A stretch of 64,000 nucleotides of DNA from Marmoricola sp. OAE513 (lineage in GTDB: Bacteria > Actinomycetota > Actinomycetes > Propionibacteriales > Nocardioidaceae), in contig NZ_JBEPOC010000001.1 in the NCBI RefSeq assembly GCF_040546585.1, positions 3,720,001 through 3,784,000 of the forward strand, written 5' to 3'. A program made the translations under genes and the position numbers. Numbering within the stretch: the stretch's first letter is position 1; every line of letters starts with the position of its first letter. This document shows positions 1-8,172 of the stretch, piece by piece. The notes beneath the pieces are model-generated. The model was given only the letters and a program-made list of their open reading frames with translations. It was not told the DNA's origin and ran no database searches.

Positions 1-1
1 G

Positions 2-193
2 CTGACCAACGCGACCCTGCCGTACGCCGTCGCGCTGGCCGACAAGGGTTGGCACGGCGCCTGCAGCGCCGACCGCTCCTTGGCGCTGGGGCTGAACACC
101 CACGCCGGGACCCTGACCTGCCCGCCCGTCGGGGAAGCGCACGGCATCGCGTCCGTGGCTCCCGAGGACGCTCTTGCAGGAGCCTCGTCCTGA
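2..193 (+). CDS. ald: Alanine dehydrogenase, C-terminal end (partial)
   Basis: Only the last 63 codons lie in the window. They read [17 protein letters not shown], then a segment with [20 protein letters not shown], which is the typical C-terminus of alanine dehydrogenase. This enzyme interconverts L-alanine with pyruvate and ammonia using NAD. The dinucleotide-binding and catalytic parts are upstream and cannot be checked. The TGA stop overlaps the proposed CTG start of xerD, so the two genes are probably cotranscribed. Confidence 0.85.
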   Translation: MTNATLPYAVALADKGWHGACSADRSLALGLNTHAGTLTCPPVGEAHGIASVAPEDALAGASS

Positions 194-1143
194 CCGAACC
201 AGACGCCGCAACCAGGCCCAGCCCGCTCGTCCGCGCGGTCCGCACCTACCTCGACCACCTCGGGGTCGAGCGCGGGCTCGCGGCGAACACGCTGTCCTCC
301 TACCGCCGCGACCTGCGCCGCTACCTGGGTTACCTGGACAGCGTCGGGATCGGCGACCTGGGCGCGATCTCCGAGCAGACCGTGCTCGGCTTCCTGACCG
401 CACTGCGCGAGGGGGACAGCGAGAACCCGCCGCTCAGCGCGACGTCCGCCGGACGCACCATCGTGGCGGTCCGCGGCTTCCACAAGTTCGCGGTCGCCGA
501 CGGTCTCGCCGAGCTCGACCCGTCGGTCGCGGTGCGCCCGCCGAAGCCCGCCAAGCGGCTGCCGAAGGCGATCCCGTTCGACGACGTGATGGCGATCTTC
601 GAGGCGGCCGGTGCTCCGGGCACCGTGCTGGCGCTGCGGGACCGCGCGCTGCTGGAGATGCTGTACGGCGCCGGGGCGCGCATCTCCGAGGTCGTCGGTC
701 TCGACATCGACGACGTCGACCTGGAGACGCAGACGGTGCTGCTCCGGGGCAAGGGCAGCAAGGAGCGGATCGTTCCGTTCGGCAGGTACGCCGCCGAGAC
801 GGTGGCGGCGTACCTGACCCGCGCCCGCCCGGAGCTGGTCTCCGCCGGGAAGGGCACCCCGGCCCTGTTCCTCAACGCCCGCGGCGGACGGCTGTCGCGG
901 CAGAGCGCCTGGACGGTGATCGTGAAGTCGGCCGAACGTGCGGGCATCACCGCCGAGGTCTCGCCCCACACCCTGCGGCACTCGTTCGCCACCCACGTGC
1001 TCGAGGGCGGTGCCGACATCCGGGTCGTCCAGGAGCTCCTCGGGCACGCGTCGGTGACCACCACCCAGGTCTACACGCTGGTGACCGTCGACGGTCTGCG
1101 CGAGGTCTACGCCGCTGCTCATCCGCGTGCGCTGAAGGCCTGA
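190..1143 (+). CDS. xerD: Tyrosine recombinase XerD, probable CTG start
   Basis: Site-specific tyrosine recombinase that, with XerC, resolves chromosome dimers at dif. From the proposed start it has 317 residues: an N-terminal SAM-like DNA-binding domain (about 12-105, [19 protein letters not shown]) and a catalytic domain with the full set R164, K188, H260, R263, H286 and nucleophile Y295. No ATG, GTG or TTG lies in frame between the ald stop and the conserved N-terminus. CTG at 190 overlaps the ald TGA and has AGGAG at 178-182, seven bases upstream. A longer frame opening at 49 would run through ald and is unlikely. The xerD-parA-scpAB order is typical of actinobacteria. Confidence 0.9.
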   Translation: MTEPDAATRPSPLVRAVRTYLDHLGVERGLAANTLSSYRRDLRRYLGYLDSVGIGDLGAISEQTVLGFLTALREGDSENPPLSATSAGRTIVAVRGFHKFAVADGLAELDPSVAVRPPKPAKRLPKAIPFDDVMAIFEAAGAPGTVLALRDRALLEMLYGAGARISEVVGLDIDDVDLETQTVLLRGKGSKERIVPFGRYAAETVAAYLTRARPELVSAGKGTPALFLNARGGRLSRQSAWTVIVKSAERAGITAEVSPHTLRHSFATHVLEGGADIRVVQELLGHASVTTTQVYTLVTVDGLREVYAAAHPRALKA

Positions 1144-1148
1144 GAAAC

Positions 1149-1205
1149 GCACAGGTTTATGCACAGGCAGAGGGTCTCCTGTGCATCTGAGCGGGACTCT
1201 GTGCA
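1149..1205 (+). repeat. Cluster of GCACAGG / CTGTGCA inverted and direct repeats
   Basis: Just after xerD, GCACAGG occurs at 1149-1155 and 1161-1167, and its complement CTGTGCA at 1179-1185 and 1199-1205. The middle pair forms a perfect nine-base inverted repeat, ATGCACAGG (1159-1167) and CCTGTGCAT (1178-1186), with a ten-base spacer. No T-run follows, so it is not a standard terminator. It may be a protein-binding site controlling the parA-scpAB operon, or a transcript hairpin ending xerD. Confidence 0.5.
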
Positions 1206-1254
1206 CACTGTTTCCCCAGATTTCAGTTCGGGTCCATCAGACCTCCGGCTCGCC

Positions 1255-1284
1255 TTGTATGCCCTGACCCGGCGGGCCTAGAGT
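1255..1284 (+). promoter_or_regulatory. Candidate promoter of parA-scpAB operon
   Basis: TTGTAT at 1255-1260 and TAGAGT at 1279-1284 are separated by 18 bases, a fair match to a housekeeping sigma promoter. They lie about 70 bases before the parA ATG. This is a pattern match only. Confidence 0.4.
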
Positions 1285-1352
1285 CGCGCCCACTGCACGA
1301 CTTGTGGCCAAGTCGACAAAGCTGCAGTCGACTGAGACAGGGGAACCGGACC

Positions 1353-2381
1353 ATGAGCGGTGCCGACGGATTCGGCGGACACTCCACCAGCGCCTCCGAG
1401 GTGCCACCGATGGTTCACAACCCGGTCACCGCGCAGGAGCGGGAGCAGCAGGACGCGACGGTGCTGCCGTACAAGTCGGACCCTGCTGTCACCCTGGAGA
1501 CACCTGTCGTCCAGCCTGAGGAGAACACCGTGGACGCCGTGATCGGCGCGACCGGTCGGCCACTGCCCGACTTCCCGGAGCCCGGCCCCGTGGGGGCGCG
1601 CACGAAGGCGCGCGTCATCTCGATGTGCAACCAGAAGGGTGGCGTCGGCAAGACCACGACGACGATCAACCTGGGCGCCTCGCTGGCCGAGTACGGGCGC
1701 AAGGTCCTGCTCGTGGACTTCGACCCGCAGGGCTCGCTCTCGGTCGGCCTGGGTCTCAACCCGCACCAGATGGAGTACTCCATCTACAACCTGCTCATGG
1801 ACCGTGAGGTCGCGCTCGAGGAGGTCGTCGTGCCGAGCGGTGTGGCCGGCATGGACCTGCTGCCCTCGAACATCGACCTGTCCGCCGCCGAGGTGCAGCT
1901 GGTGCACGAGGTCGCCCGCGAGCAGACCCTGCAGCGCGTGCTCGCCCCGGCGCTGGAGAAGTACGACGTCATCCTCATCGACTGCCAGCCGTCCCTCGGC
2001 CTGCTGACGGTGAACGCGCTCACCGCCTCGGACGGCGTCATCGTTCCGCTGGAGTGCGAGTACTTCGCGCTGCGTGGCGTCGCGCTGCTCAAGACCACGA
2101 TCGACAAGGTCAAGGAGCGCCTCAACCCGCGTCTGGAGGTCGAGGGCATCCTCGGCACCATGTTCGACGGCCGGACGCTGCACAGCCGCGAGGTCATGGA
2201 GCGGCTCGTCGAGGCATGGGGGGACACCGTCTTCCACACCGTCATCCGGCGTACCGTGAAGTTCTCGGACGCCACCGTGGCCGGCGAGCCGATCACGGCG
2301 TACGCGTCCTCGTCCACCGGTGCCGACTCCTACCGGCAGCTGGCCAAGGAGGTGCTGGCTCGTTGGCAGCACGACGCGTGA
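1353..2381 (+). CDS. ParA/Soj-family ATPase of the scpAB cluster
   Basis: ParA-type P-loop ATPase, 342 residues. A disordered N-terminal stretch of about 85 residues precedes the deviant Walker A motif KGGVGKT (95-101). The A' motif DFDPQG (122-127) and Walker B ILIDCQPSLG (about 207-216) follow. The ATG is preceded by AGGGGAA at 1339-1345, seven bases away; upstream in-frame starts lack this. It is encoded with ScpA/ScpB, as in other actinobacteria, and is probably a second ParA homologue distinct from the origin-proximal ParA of a ParABS system. Its role in segregation is inferred from family and context. Confidence 0.85.
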   Translation: MSGADGFGGHSTSASEVPPMVHNPVTAQEREQQDATVLPYKSDPAVTLETPVVQPEENTVDAVIGATGRPLPDFPEPGPVGARTKARVISMCNQKGGVGKTTTTINLGASLAEYGRKVLLVDFDPQGSLSVGLGLNPHQMEYSIYNLLMDREVALEEVVVPSGVAGMDLLPSNIDLSAAEVQLVHEVAREQTLQRVLAPALEKYDVILIDCQPSLGLLTVNALTASDGVIVPLECEYFALRGVALLKTTIDKVKERLNPRLEVEGILGTMFDGRTLHSREVMERLVEAWGDTVFHTVIRRTVKFSDATVAGEPITAYASSSTGADSYRQLAKEVLARWQHDA

Positions 2382-2731
2382 GCCTGCCGACGGCTGACGA
2401 CCTGTTCCGGCCGACCAGCGAGGACGAGAACGGCGAGGACGCGCCGTCGGTCAAGGCTGTCCCGGACGCCAAGCCGGCGAAGAAGGCTGCGGCCAAGAAG
2501 GCGGCCGGACCGCGCCAGTCCAGCGGGCGGGTACGGCACGACGAGAAGATGACCGTCTACGTGACGGCTGACGAGCTCGTGGACATCGAGCACGCGCGCC
2601 TGGACCTGCGACGCCACCACGGCCTGGCCGTGGACCGCGGCCGGCTGGTGCGCGAAGCCCTGGCGATCGTCCTGGCCGATCTCGAGAAGCACGGCGACGA
2701 CAGCGAGCTCGTCCGCCGCTTGCTCGGGTGA
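2378..2731 (+). CDS. Small basic-linker protein, possible ribbon-helix-helix partner of ParA
   Basis: Protein of 117 residues whose GTG start overlaps the parA stop (GTGA), so it is translationally coupled. The first 30 residues are acidic. A Lys/Ala-rich linker (PAKKAAAKKAAG, about 33-44) follows. The C-terminal 60 residues run from a short strand (MTVYVTADEL) into two predicted helices ending RLLG, a layout resembling ribbon-helix-helix DNA-binding proteins. I do not recognise a named family. Given the coupling to parA and the absence of parB here, it could be a DNA-binding adaptor for the ATPase; that is inference. Confidence 0.75.
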   Translation: MSLPTADDLFRPTSEDENGEDAPSVKAVPDAKPAKKAAAKKAAGPRQSSGRVRHDEKMTVYVTADELVDIEHARLDLRRHHGLAVDRGRLVREALAIVLADLEKHGDDSELVRRLLG

Positions 2732-2738
2732 CCGCCGG

Positions 2739-3680
2739 ATGAGTACTGCCACCACGACCGCCCCGGACGACCTCGGCGCCGACGGGGTGGAGAGCGGCTT
2801 CGCCGTTCGTCTGGACAACTTCGAGGGTCCTTTCGACCTGCTGCTGAGCCTGATCAGCAAGCACAAGATGGACGTCACCGAGGTGGCCCTGTCGAAGGTC
2901 ACCGACGAGTTCATCGCGCACATCAAGGCGGCGGGCGACGTCTGGGACCTGGAGCAGACGACCTCGTTCCTGCTGATCGCCTCGACGCTGCTGGACCTCA
3001 AGGCTGCTCGGCTGCTGCCCTCCGGCGACGTCGAGGACGAGGAGGACCTCGCGCTGCTCGAGGCCCGCGACCTGCTGTTCGCGCGCCTGCTGCAGTACCG
3101 CGCCTTCAAGCAGGTGGCCGGGGTGCTGGAGACCCGGATCGACGCCGAGTCGCTGCGCTTCCCCCGGGCCGTCGGACTGGACGAGCGGTTCGCGACGCTG
3201 CTGCCCGACGTGCTGATCGGCCTGGGGCTCGAGGAGTTCGCCGGCCTCGCCGCGAAGGCGCTGGAGCCGAAGCCGGAGCCCGAGGGCATCTCGATCGCGC
3301 ACATCCACGCGCCCGCGGTCAGCGTCCGCGAGCAGGCGCACGTGGTCGTCGAGCGGCTGAAGGTGCACGGCACGCTGACCTTCCGCAAGCTCGCGGCGGA
3401 CGCGCCGGACACGATGACCCGGGTCGCCCGGTTCCTGGCGCTGCTGGAGCTGTTCCGCGAGGGCGTGCTGGCGTTCGACCAGATGACCCCGCTCGGGGAG
3501 CTGACCGTGCGCTGGACGGGCGGTGAGGACCAGGAGGTGGAGATCACCGACGAGTTCGACGGCACCCCGTTGCCGCTCGACGAGCCCCGTGCCGAGGTCA
3601 CCACCGAGACCGACGCCGACCCCGAGACCGACCCCGGGACCGAAGACCCCGAGACCGACGAACCAGAGGACCAGGAATGA
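2739..3680 (+). CDS. scpA: Segregation and condensation protein ScpA
   Basis: Kleisin subunit of the bacterial SMC condensin. The protein has 313 residues. The family N-terminus FAVRLDNFEGPFDLLLSLISK lies at about 21-41, and the C-terminal winged-helix segment with TFRKLAADAPDTMTRVARFLALLEL at about 215-245. The last 35 residues are an acidic low-complexity tail of repeated ETD/PETD units, longer than in many homologues. The ATG lies seven bases past the preceding stop, and the TGA overlaps the scpB ATG (ATGA). It should bridge the SMC heads together with ScpB. Confidence 0.93.
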   Translation: MSTATTTAPDDLGADGVESGFAVRLDNFEGPFDLLLSLISKHKMDVTEVALSKVTDEFIAHIKAAGDVWDLEQTTSFLLIASTLLDLKAARLLPSGDVEDEEDLALLEARDLLFARLLQYRAFKQVAGVLETRIDAESLRFPRAVGLDERFATLLPDVLIGLGLEEFAGLAAKALEPKPEPEGISIAHIHAPAVSVREQAHVVVERLKVHGTLTFRKLAADAPDTMTRVARFLALLELFREGVLAFDQMTPLGELTVRWTGGEDQEVEITDEFDGTPLPLDEPRAEVTTETDADPETDPGTEDPETDEPEDQE

Positions 3681-4378
3681 CCGAGACCAGCACCGAGGAG
3701 GCCGTCGCGGTGGAGGACCAGGTGGTGGAGGACGAGGTCGTGGAGTCCGAGGGGGAGACCCTCTCGATCCCGCTCGCCGCCCTGCGCCCTGCCCTCGAGG
3801 CCGTGCTGATGGTGGCCGACCAGCCGCTGGACGAGGTCAACCTCGCCACCGCGGTGGGCTACCCGGTCACCGCCGTGAACGAGGCGCTGGCCCAGCTCGC
3901 CGCCGAGTACGACGAGGCCGTGCGCGGCTTCGAGCTGCGCAACGTCGCGGGTGGCTGGCGCTACTACACCCGCGAGGAGTACGCGCCCGTCGTCGAGCGC
4001 TTCGTCCTCGAAGGACAGCAGGCACGTCTAACGAACGCCGCGCTCGAGACGCTCGCCGTGGTCGCCTACAAGCAGCCGGTCAGCCGCAGCCGGGTCTCGG
4101 CGATCCGTGGCGTGAACGTCGACGGCGTGATGCGCACGCTCCTGACCCGGGGCTTGGTCGAGGAGGCGGGTACCGACGTCGAGACCGGCGCGCACCTGTA
4201 CCGGACCACGACCTACTTCCTCGAGCGCATCGGCATCACCTCGCTGGACGAGCTGCCGGAGCTGGCTCCGTTCGTCCCGGACATGGACGAGTTCGACCTC
4301 GACGAGGAGTCGATCGCTCCGAGCGCGCCCGTCGCGAGCAGCGCCGCGGACGCGGACGAACCCGACGACGGTGAGTGA
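3677..4378 (+). CDS. scpB: Segregation and condensation protein ScpB
   Basis: Partner of ScpA in the SMC complex, 233 residues. After an acidic N-terminal tail (1-30), two winged-helix domains are visible: ALRPALEAVLMVADQPL (about 35-51), then TNAALETLAVVAYKQPVSRSRV (about 118-139) with GVNVDGVMRTLLTRGLVEEAG. The ATG overlaps the scpA stop and the end overlaps rluB by eight bases, so the whole run is one operon. The C-terminus is acidic. Confidence 0.93.
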   Translation: MTETSTEEAVAVEDQVVEDEVVESEGETLSIPLAALRPALEAVLMVADQPLDEVNLATAVGYPVTAVNEALAQLAAEYDEAVRGFELRNVAGGWRYYTREEYAPVVERFVLEGQQARLTNAALETLAVVAYKQPVSRSRVSAIRGVNVDGVMRTLLTRGLVEEAGTDVETGAHLYRTTTYFLERIGITSLDELPELAPFVPDMDEFDLDEESIAPSAPVASSAADADEPDDGE

Positions 4379-5135
4379 GGCACCCGGGGCCTTCCCCGGA
4401 CTCGATGACGACGGCTTGATCCGGCTGCAGAAGCTGCTGGCGACCTCGGGCGTCGCGAGCCGCCGCAAGTGCGAGGAGCTCATGCTCGCGGGCGAGGTCG
4501 AGGTCGACGGCGAGATCGTCACCCGTCTGGGCACGAAGGTGGATCCCGCGACCGCGGTGATCCGGGTCTCCGGGCAGCGGTTGCCCCCGATCAGCGCGCA
4601 CGTCTACCTGGTGCTCAACAAGCCGCGGGGTGTCGTGTCGACCATGGCGGACCCGGAGGGTCGCCCGACGTTGACCGACTACGTCGCCGACCGGCCGGAG
4701 CGGCTGTTCCACGTCGGTCGTCTCGACACCGACACCGACGGCCTGATCATGCTGACCAACGACGGGGACTTCGCCCAGCGACTGGCGCACCCGTCGTACG
4801 AGATGGAGAAGACCTACGTCGCCGAGGTCGAGGGTGCCGTGGACAAGGGCACGGTGAGGACCCTGCTCGACGGCGTCACCCTCGAGGACGGGCCGGTGGA
4901 GGTGCGTCGGGCGCGGGTGATCTCGACGACGAGCAACCGGGGCATCGTGGAGCTGGTGATCCACGAGGGTCGCAACCGGATCGTGCGGCGTCTCCTCGCG
5001 GAGATCGGGCACCCGGTCACCCACCTCACCCGGACGGCGATCGGGCCGGTGCAGATCGGCCGGCTCAAGAAGGGCAGCCTGCGCGAGCTCACCCCCGACG
5101 AGGTCGGATCGCTGCTCGACACCGCCGGACTATAA
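4371..5135 (+). CDS. rluB: 23S rRNA pseudouridine synthase, RsuA/RluB family
   Basis: Pseudouridine synthase of 254 residues. An N-terminal S4 RNA-binding domain (IRLQKLLATSGVASRRKCEEL, about 16-36) precedes the catalytic domain with GRLDTDTDGLIMLTNDG, where D119 is the expected nucleophile. The later segment IHEGRNRIVRRL is also typical. The GTG start overlaps scpB by eight bases. The scpB-rluB pairing is widespread. The exact target uridine (RluB-like position 2605 or an RsuA-like one) cannot be settled from sequence alone. Confidence 0.88.
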   Translation: MSEAPGAFPGLDDDGLIRLQKLLATSGVASRRKCEELMLAGEVEVDGEIVTRLGTKVDPATAVIRVSGQRLPPISAHVYLVLNKPRGVVSTMADPEGRPTLTDYVADRPERLFHVGRLDTDTDGLIMLTNDGDFAQRLAHPSYEMEKTYVAEVEGAVDKGTVRTLLDGVTLEDGPVEVRRARVISTTSNRGIVELVIHEGRNRIVRRLLAEIGHPVTHLTRTAIGPVQIGRLKKGSLRELTPDEVGSLLDTAGL

Positions 5136-5138
5136 GGT
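5133..5138 (+). promoter_or_regulatory. TANNNT -10 element for a leaderless aroH transcript
   Basis: TAAGGT lies over the rluB stop codon, seven bases before the aroH GTG at 5146. It fits the pattern repeated across this window in which transcription would start at or next to the start codon. It gives aroH-tyrA a possible internal promoter. Confidence 0.4.
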
Positions 5139-5145
5139 CGGTCCC

Positions 5146-5544
5146 GTGTCCGTACGTGCCATCCGTGGAGCCACCCAGCTGACCGCCGACACCCGGGAGC
5201 AGATGCTCGACCGGGTGGCCGAGATGGTCACCGAGGTGATGACCGCCAACGGGCTGGAGGTCGACGACTTCATCTCCGTCATCTTCACCGCGACCTCCGA
5301 CCTGGTCGCGGAGTTCCCGGCGTACGCGGCCCGTGGGCTGGGCTTCGGCGAGGTGCCCCTGATCTGCGCGCGTGAGCTGGAGATCGACGGCTCGATGCCG
5401 CGGGTCGTGCGGATGATGGCGCACGTCGAGACCGACCGGGCCCGCTCGGAGATCACCCACGTCTACCTGCACGGCGCGGCAGCACTGCGCTCGGACCTCA
5501 CCAAGGTCCGCTCGGTCCCGGACGAGCCCGGGAGCAGAGCCTGA
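5146..5544 (+). CDS. aroH: Chorismate mutase, AroH type
   Basis: Monofunctional AroH-class chorismate mutase of 132 residues, converting chorismate to prephenate for phenylalanine and tyrosine synthesis. It starts VRAIRGATQLTADT and contains FTATSDLVAEFPAYAARGLG, the family signature, followed by ELEIDGSMPRVVRMM with the active-site Glu and Arg, and a C-terminal HVYLHGAAALR. Length matches the Bacillus-type trimeric enzyme. It lies directly upstream of tyrA, the next pathway step, and their stop and start overlap by one base. Confidence 0.93.
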   Translation: MSVRAIRGATQLTADTREQMLDRVAEMVTEVMTANGLEVDDFISVIFTATSDLVAEFPAYAARGLGFGEVPLICARELEIDGSMPRVVRMMAHVETDRARSEITHVYLHGAAALRSDLTKVRSVPDEPGSRA

Positions 5545-6626
5545 TGGCCGCTGGCCTCACCGGACCGATCCACGTCATCGGCGCCGGCCTGCTGGGCACC
5601 TCGATCGGCCTGGCGGCGAGCCGTCAGGGTGTCACGGTCTGGCTCAGTGACCACAACCCCGAGCACGTCCGAACGGCGGTCGGCCTCGGGGCCGGGGTGG
5701 CGGTCCCGCCTGACGGGGTGCCGCAGCTGGTCGTCGTCGCGGTCCCCCCGGTGCACATCGCCGAGGTGGCGGTCGCCGCGCTGGAGACCGGCGCGGTCGT
5801 CACCGACATCGGGAGCGTCAAGGCGCAGCCGCTGGCCCAGATCAGCGACCACGTCGGCGAGGACCTGCTGACCCGGTACGTCGGCAGCCACCCGATGGCG
5901 GGCAACGAACGCTCGGGGCCGCTGGCTGCCAGTGCGTCCCTGTTCGACGGGCGCCCGTGGGCGGTCACCCCGCACGTGCACTCCGACCCCGGAGCGGTGC
6001 TGCTGGTCGAGGAGCTGATCGCGCTGTGCGGCGCCGTCGGTGTCCGGCTCTCGCCGGTCGAGCACGACCTGGCCGTGGCCCGGACCTCGCACGTCCCGCA
6101 CCTGCTGGCCGTGCTGGCGGCCGGGCAGCTCAACGACGCCGTCCCCGAGCACCTCAGCCTGTCCGGCCAGGGAGTTCGCGACGTGACCCGGGTGGCCGGC
6201 GGCGACCCCGAGCTCTACAGCCAGATCATCCGGGCCAACGCCGGTGTCGTCGGCGACCTGCTGCGCGGCGTCCGGGACCAGCTCGACGAGCTCATCGCGG
6301 CGGTGGACGACCCCACCGACGGCGCCTCCGGCGCGGACCTCGGCGAGATCCTGACCCGGGGCCGGGCCGGGACCCGGATCATCCCGGGCAAGCACGGCCG
6401 AGCCCCGCTGGCCACCGGTCCGCTGTTCGTCCTGGTGCCCGACCAGCCCGGTGAGCTCGCCCGGCTGTTCGCGGACATCGGGGAGATCGGCGTCAACGTC
6501 GAGGACCTGCGCATCGACCACGACCCCGGCCGCCCGGTCGGTCTGGTCGAGCTCCAGGTCGAGGCCGCGGCCGCCGAGAGGCTCCGCCAGGCGCTCGAAG
6601 CGAGGAACTGGACCTCTCACCGGTAG
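5544..6626 (+). CDS. tyrA: Prephenate dehydrogenase
   Basis: NAD-dependent oxidative decarboxylation of prephenate to 4-hydroxyphenylpyruvate in tyrosine synthesis. It has 360 residues with a Rossmann motif IGAGLLGTSIGLAAS (about 10-24), the catalytic segment YVGSHPMAGNERSGP (about 112-126) and ARTSHVPHLLA (about 180-190). A C-terminal ACT-like regulatory region (about 295-360, VLVPDQPGELARLFADIGEIG) could allow tyrosine feedback. The ATG overlaps the aroH stop by one base, so the two consecutive enzymes are coupled. Confidence 0.92.
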   Translation: MAAGLTGPIHVIGAGLLGTSIGLAASRQGVTVWLSDHNPEHVRTAVGLGAGVAVPPDGVPQLVVVAVPPVHIAEVAVAALETGAVVTDIGSVKAQPLAQISDHVGEDLLTRYVGSHPMAGNERSGPLAASASLFDGRPWAVTPHVHSDPGAVLLVEELIALCGAVGVRLSPVEHDLAVARTSHVPHLLAVLAAGQLNDAVPEHLSLSGQGVRDVTRVAGGDPELYSQIIRANAGVVGDLLRGVRDQLDELIAAVDDPTDGASGADLGEILTRGRAGTRIIPGKHGRAPLATGPLFVLVPDQPGELARLFADIGEIGVNVEDLRIDHDPGRPVGLVELQVEAAAAERLRQALEARNWTSHR

Positions 6627-6730
6627 ACTCTCGCCTGGCGCGATGCCGTGCGGGTCCCGATCAGGGCGCCCGAAACATGGTGAACGAGCGTGGACGAGGG
6701 GCATCAACCGTGGGGCAGGAGCAGTTTCCC

Positions 6731-7444
6731 GTGAGCAATTCCGTGAACGCAGCAGGTTCGACCGGCGTGGTCGTGGCGATGGACGGTCCGTCCGGGTCCG
6801 GCAAGTCGAGCACGTCGCGCGGCGTCGCCGACAAGCTCGGGCTGGCCTACCTCGACACGGGAGCCCAGTTCCGCGCGGTGACCTCCTGGATGCTCGAGCA
6901 CGGCGTCGACGTGCACGACGCCGAGGCCGTGGCAGCGCGCGCCGGGGAGCCCGTGCTGGTCTCCGGCACCGACCCGCTCGCGCCCACCATCACCGTGGAC
7001 GGCAAGGACGTCGCCGAGGCGATCCGTTCCGAGGCCGTCACCGCTGCCGTCAGCCCGGTCGCCACGGTGCCCCAGGTGCGTGTCCGGCTGCTGGAGCTGC
7101 AGCGCGGCATCATCGCCGCGGCGCTGCAGTCCGGCGGGATCGTCGTGGAGGGTCGCGACATCGGCTCGGTCGTGTGGCCTGACGCCGCCGTGAAGCTGTA
7201 CCTGACCGCGGACGCTGCGGCCCGCGCAGCCCGTCGTACGGCGGAGAACGGAAGTGGCTCGGTCGAGGCGACCGAGGCCGACCTGCTGCGACGCGACGCG
7301 ATCGACTCCTCGCGGGCCTCCGCGCCGCTCGTCGTGCCCGAGGGTGCCGTGCACCTCGACACCACGCCGTACGGGCTGGACGAGGTGATCGCCCTGGTCG
7401 TCGACATCGTCGAGCAGGCCACCGGGTCCCGGGCGGCACCGTGA
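6731..7444 (+). CDS. cmk: Cytidylate kinase
   Basis: (d)CMP kinase, phosphorylating CMP and dCMP with ATP. From the chosen GTG it has 237 residues: P-loop [19 protein letters not shown] near residues 16-33, GRDIGSVV near 143-150, and a lid region rich in Arg (AARRTAEN). The start is supported by AGGAG at 6717-6721, nine bases upstream; the frame is open to an ATG at 6677 without a good ribosome site. The end overlaps the next gene by a GTGA junction. The cmk-plsC-der order is conserved in actinobacteria. Confidence 0.92.
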   Translation: MSNSVNAAGSTGVVVAMDGPSGSGKSSTSRGVADKLGLAYLDTGAQFRAVTSWMLEHGVDVHDAEAVAARAGEPVLVSGTDPLAPTITVDGKDVAEAIRSEAVTAAVSPVATVPQVRVRLLELQRGIIAAALQSGGIVVEGRDIGSVVWPDAAVKLYLTADAAARAARRTAENGSGSVEATEADLLRRDAIDSSRASAPLVVPEGAVHLDTTPYGLDEVIALVVDIVEQATGSRAAP

Positions 7445-8172
7445 CGACGACCCAGGACTCGACCCACCTCGAGCTGCCCCGCACGGTGGGGATCAAGCAC
7501 CCGCGCCGCGGCATGCTGCACCGGCTGCGGCCGACGTTCGCGTCGGTGATCCACCGGCGGTGGGACCTCGAGATGCGGGGGCTGGAGAACTTCCCGACCG
7601 AGGGCCCGGTGGTCGTCGCCTCGAACCACATCGGCTTCCTCGACGGCCCGCTGATGGCGATCGTCGGACCGCGTCCGGTGCACGCGCTGACCAAGCGGGA
7701 GCTCTTCGTCGGACCGCTGGGAACGTTCCTGCACGGATCGGGCCAGATCCCGATCTCCCGGGACGTACCGGACCCGCGCGCGCTGCGCACGGCGCTGCGG
7801 GTGCTGCGCGACGGCGGGGTGGCCGGGGTGTTCCCCGAGAGCACCCGGGGGAGCGGCGACATGGCCAAGGCCGCCGGGGGAGCGGCGTACCTGGCGCTCG
7901 TGACCGGGGCTCCCGTGGTGCCGATGTCGGTGCTGGGCACCCGGCTGCCGGGGTCGAGGTCGAGCTTCCCGCCCAGGGGCACCCGCTTCGCCCTCAGCTA
8001 CGGACCGGCCCTCACCGTCGACGCCCAGCCGTGGCCGCGGCGTACCGCCGACATCCAGGCGCTCACCGAGCGCATCCGGCTGGCGATCATCGCCACCGCC
8101 GACGAGGCCAGCCAGGCCACCGGCATGACCCTTCCGGGGCCACTCCCGGAAGCAGACAAGGACGAGCAGTGA
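7441..8172 (+). CDS. 1-acyl-sn-glycerol-3-phosphate acyltransferase family protein
   Basis: PlsC-family acyltransferase of 243 residues. The catalytic NHIGFLD (HX4D, about residues 61-67) and the acceptor-binding [10 protein letters not shown] (about 134-143) are present, plus a PVVPMSVLG segment. It probably acylates lysophosphatidate or a similar lipid at the membrane face; the precise acceptor is not shown by sequence. GTGA overlap with cmk and a similar overlap with der point to translational coupling. Confidence 0.85.
   Translation: MTTTQDSTHLELPRTVGIKHPRRGMLHRLRPTFASVIHRRWDLEMRGLENFPTEGPVVVASNHIGFLDGPLMAIVGPRPVHALTKRELFVGPLGTFLHGSGQIPISRDVPDPRALRTALRVLRDGGVAGVFPESTRGSGDMAKAAGGAAYLALVTGAPVVPMSVLGTRLPGSRSSFPPRGTRFALSYGPALTVDAQPWPRRTADIQALTERIRLAIIATADEASQATGMTLPGPLPEADKDEQ

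Noticed and set aside
49-189. Upstream extension of the xerD frame
   Set aside because: It runs over the conserved end of alanine dehydrogenase and adds an Arg-rich stretch absent from XerD proteins.
1144-1352. Looked for a parS site near parA
   Set aside because: No TGTTTCACGTGAAACA-like 16-mer is present, consistent with this ParA not being the origin-proximal one.
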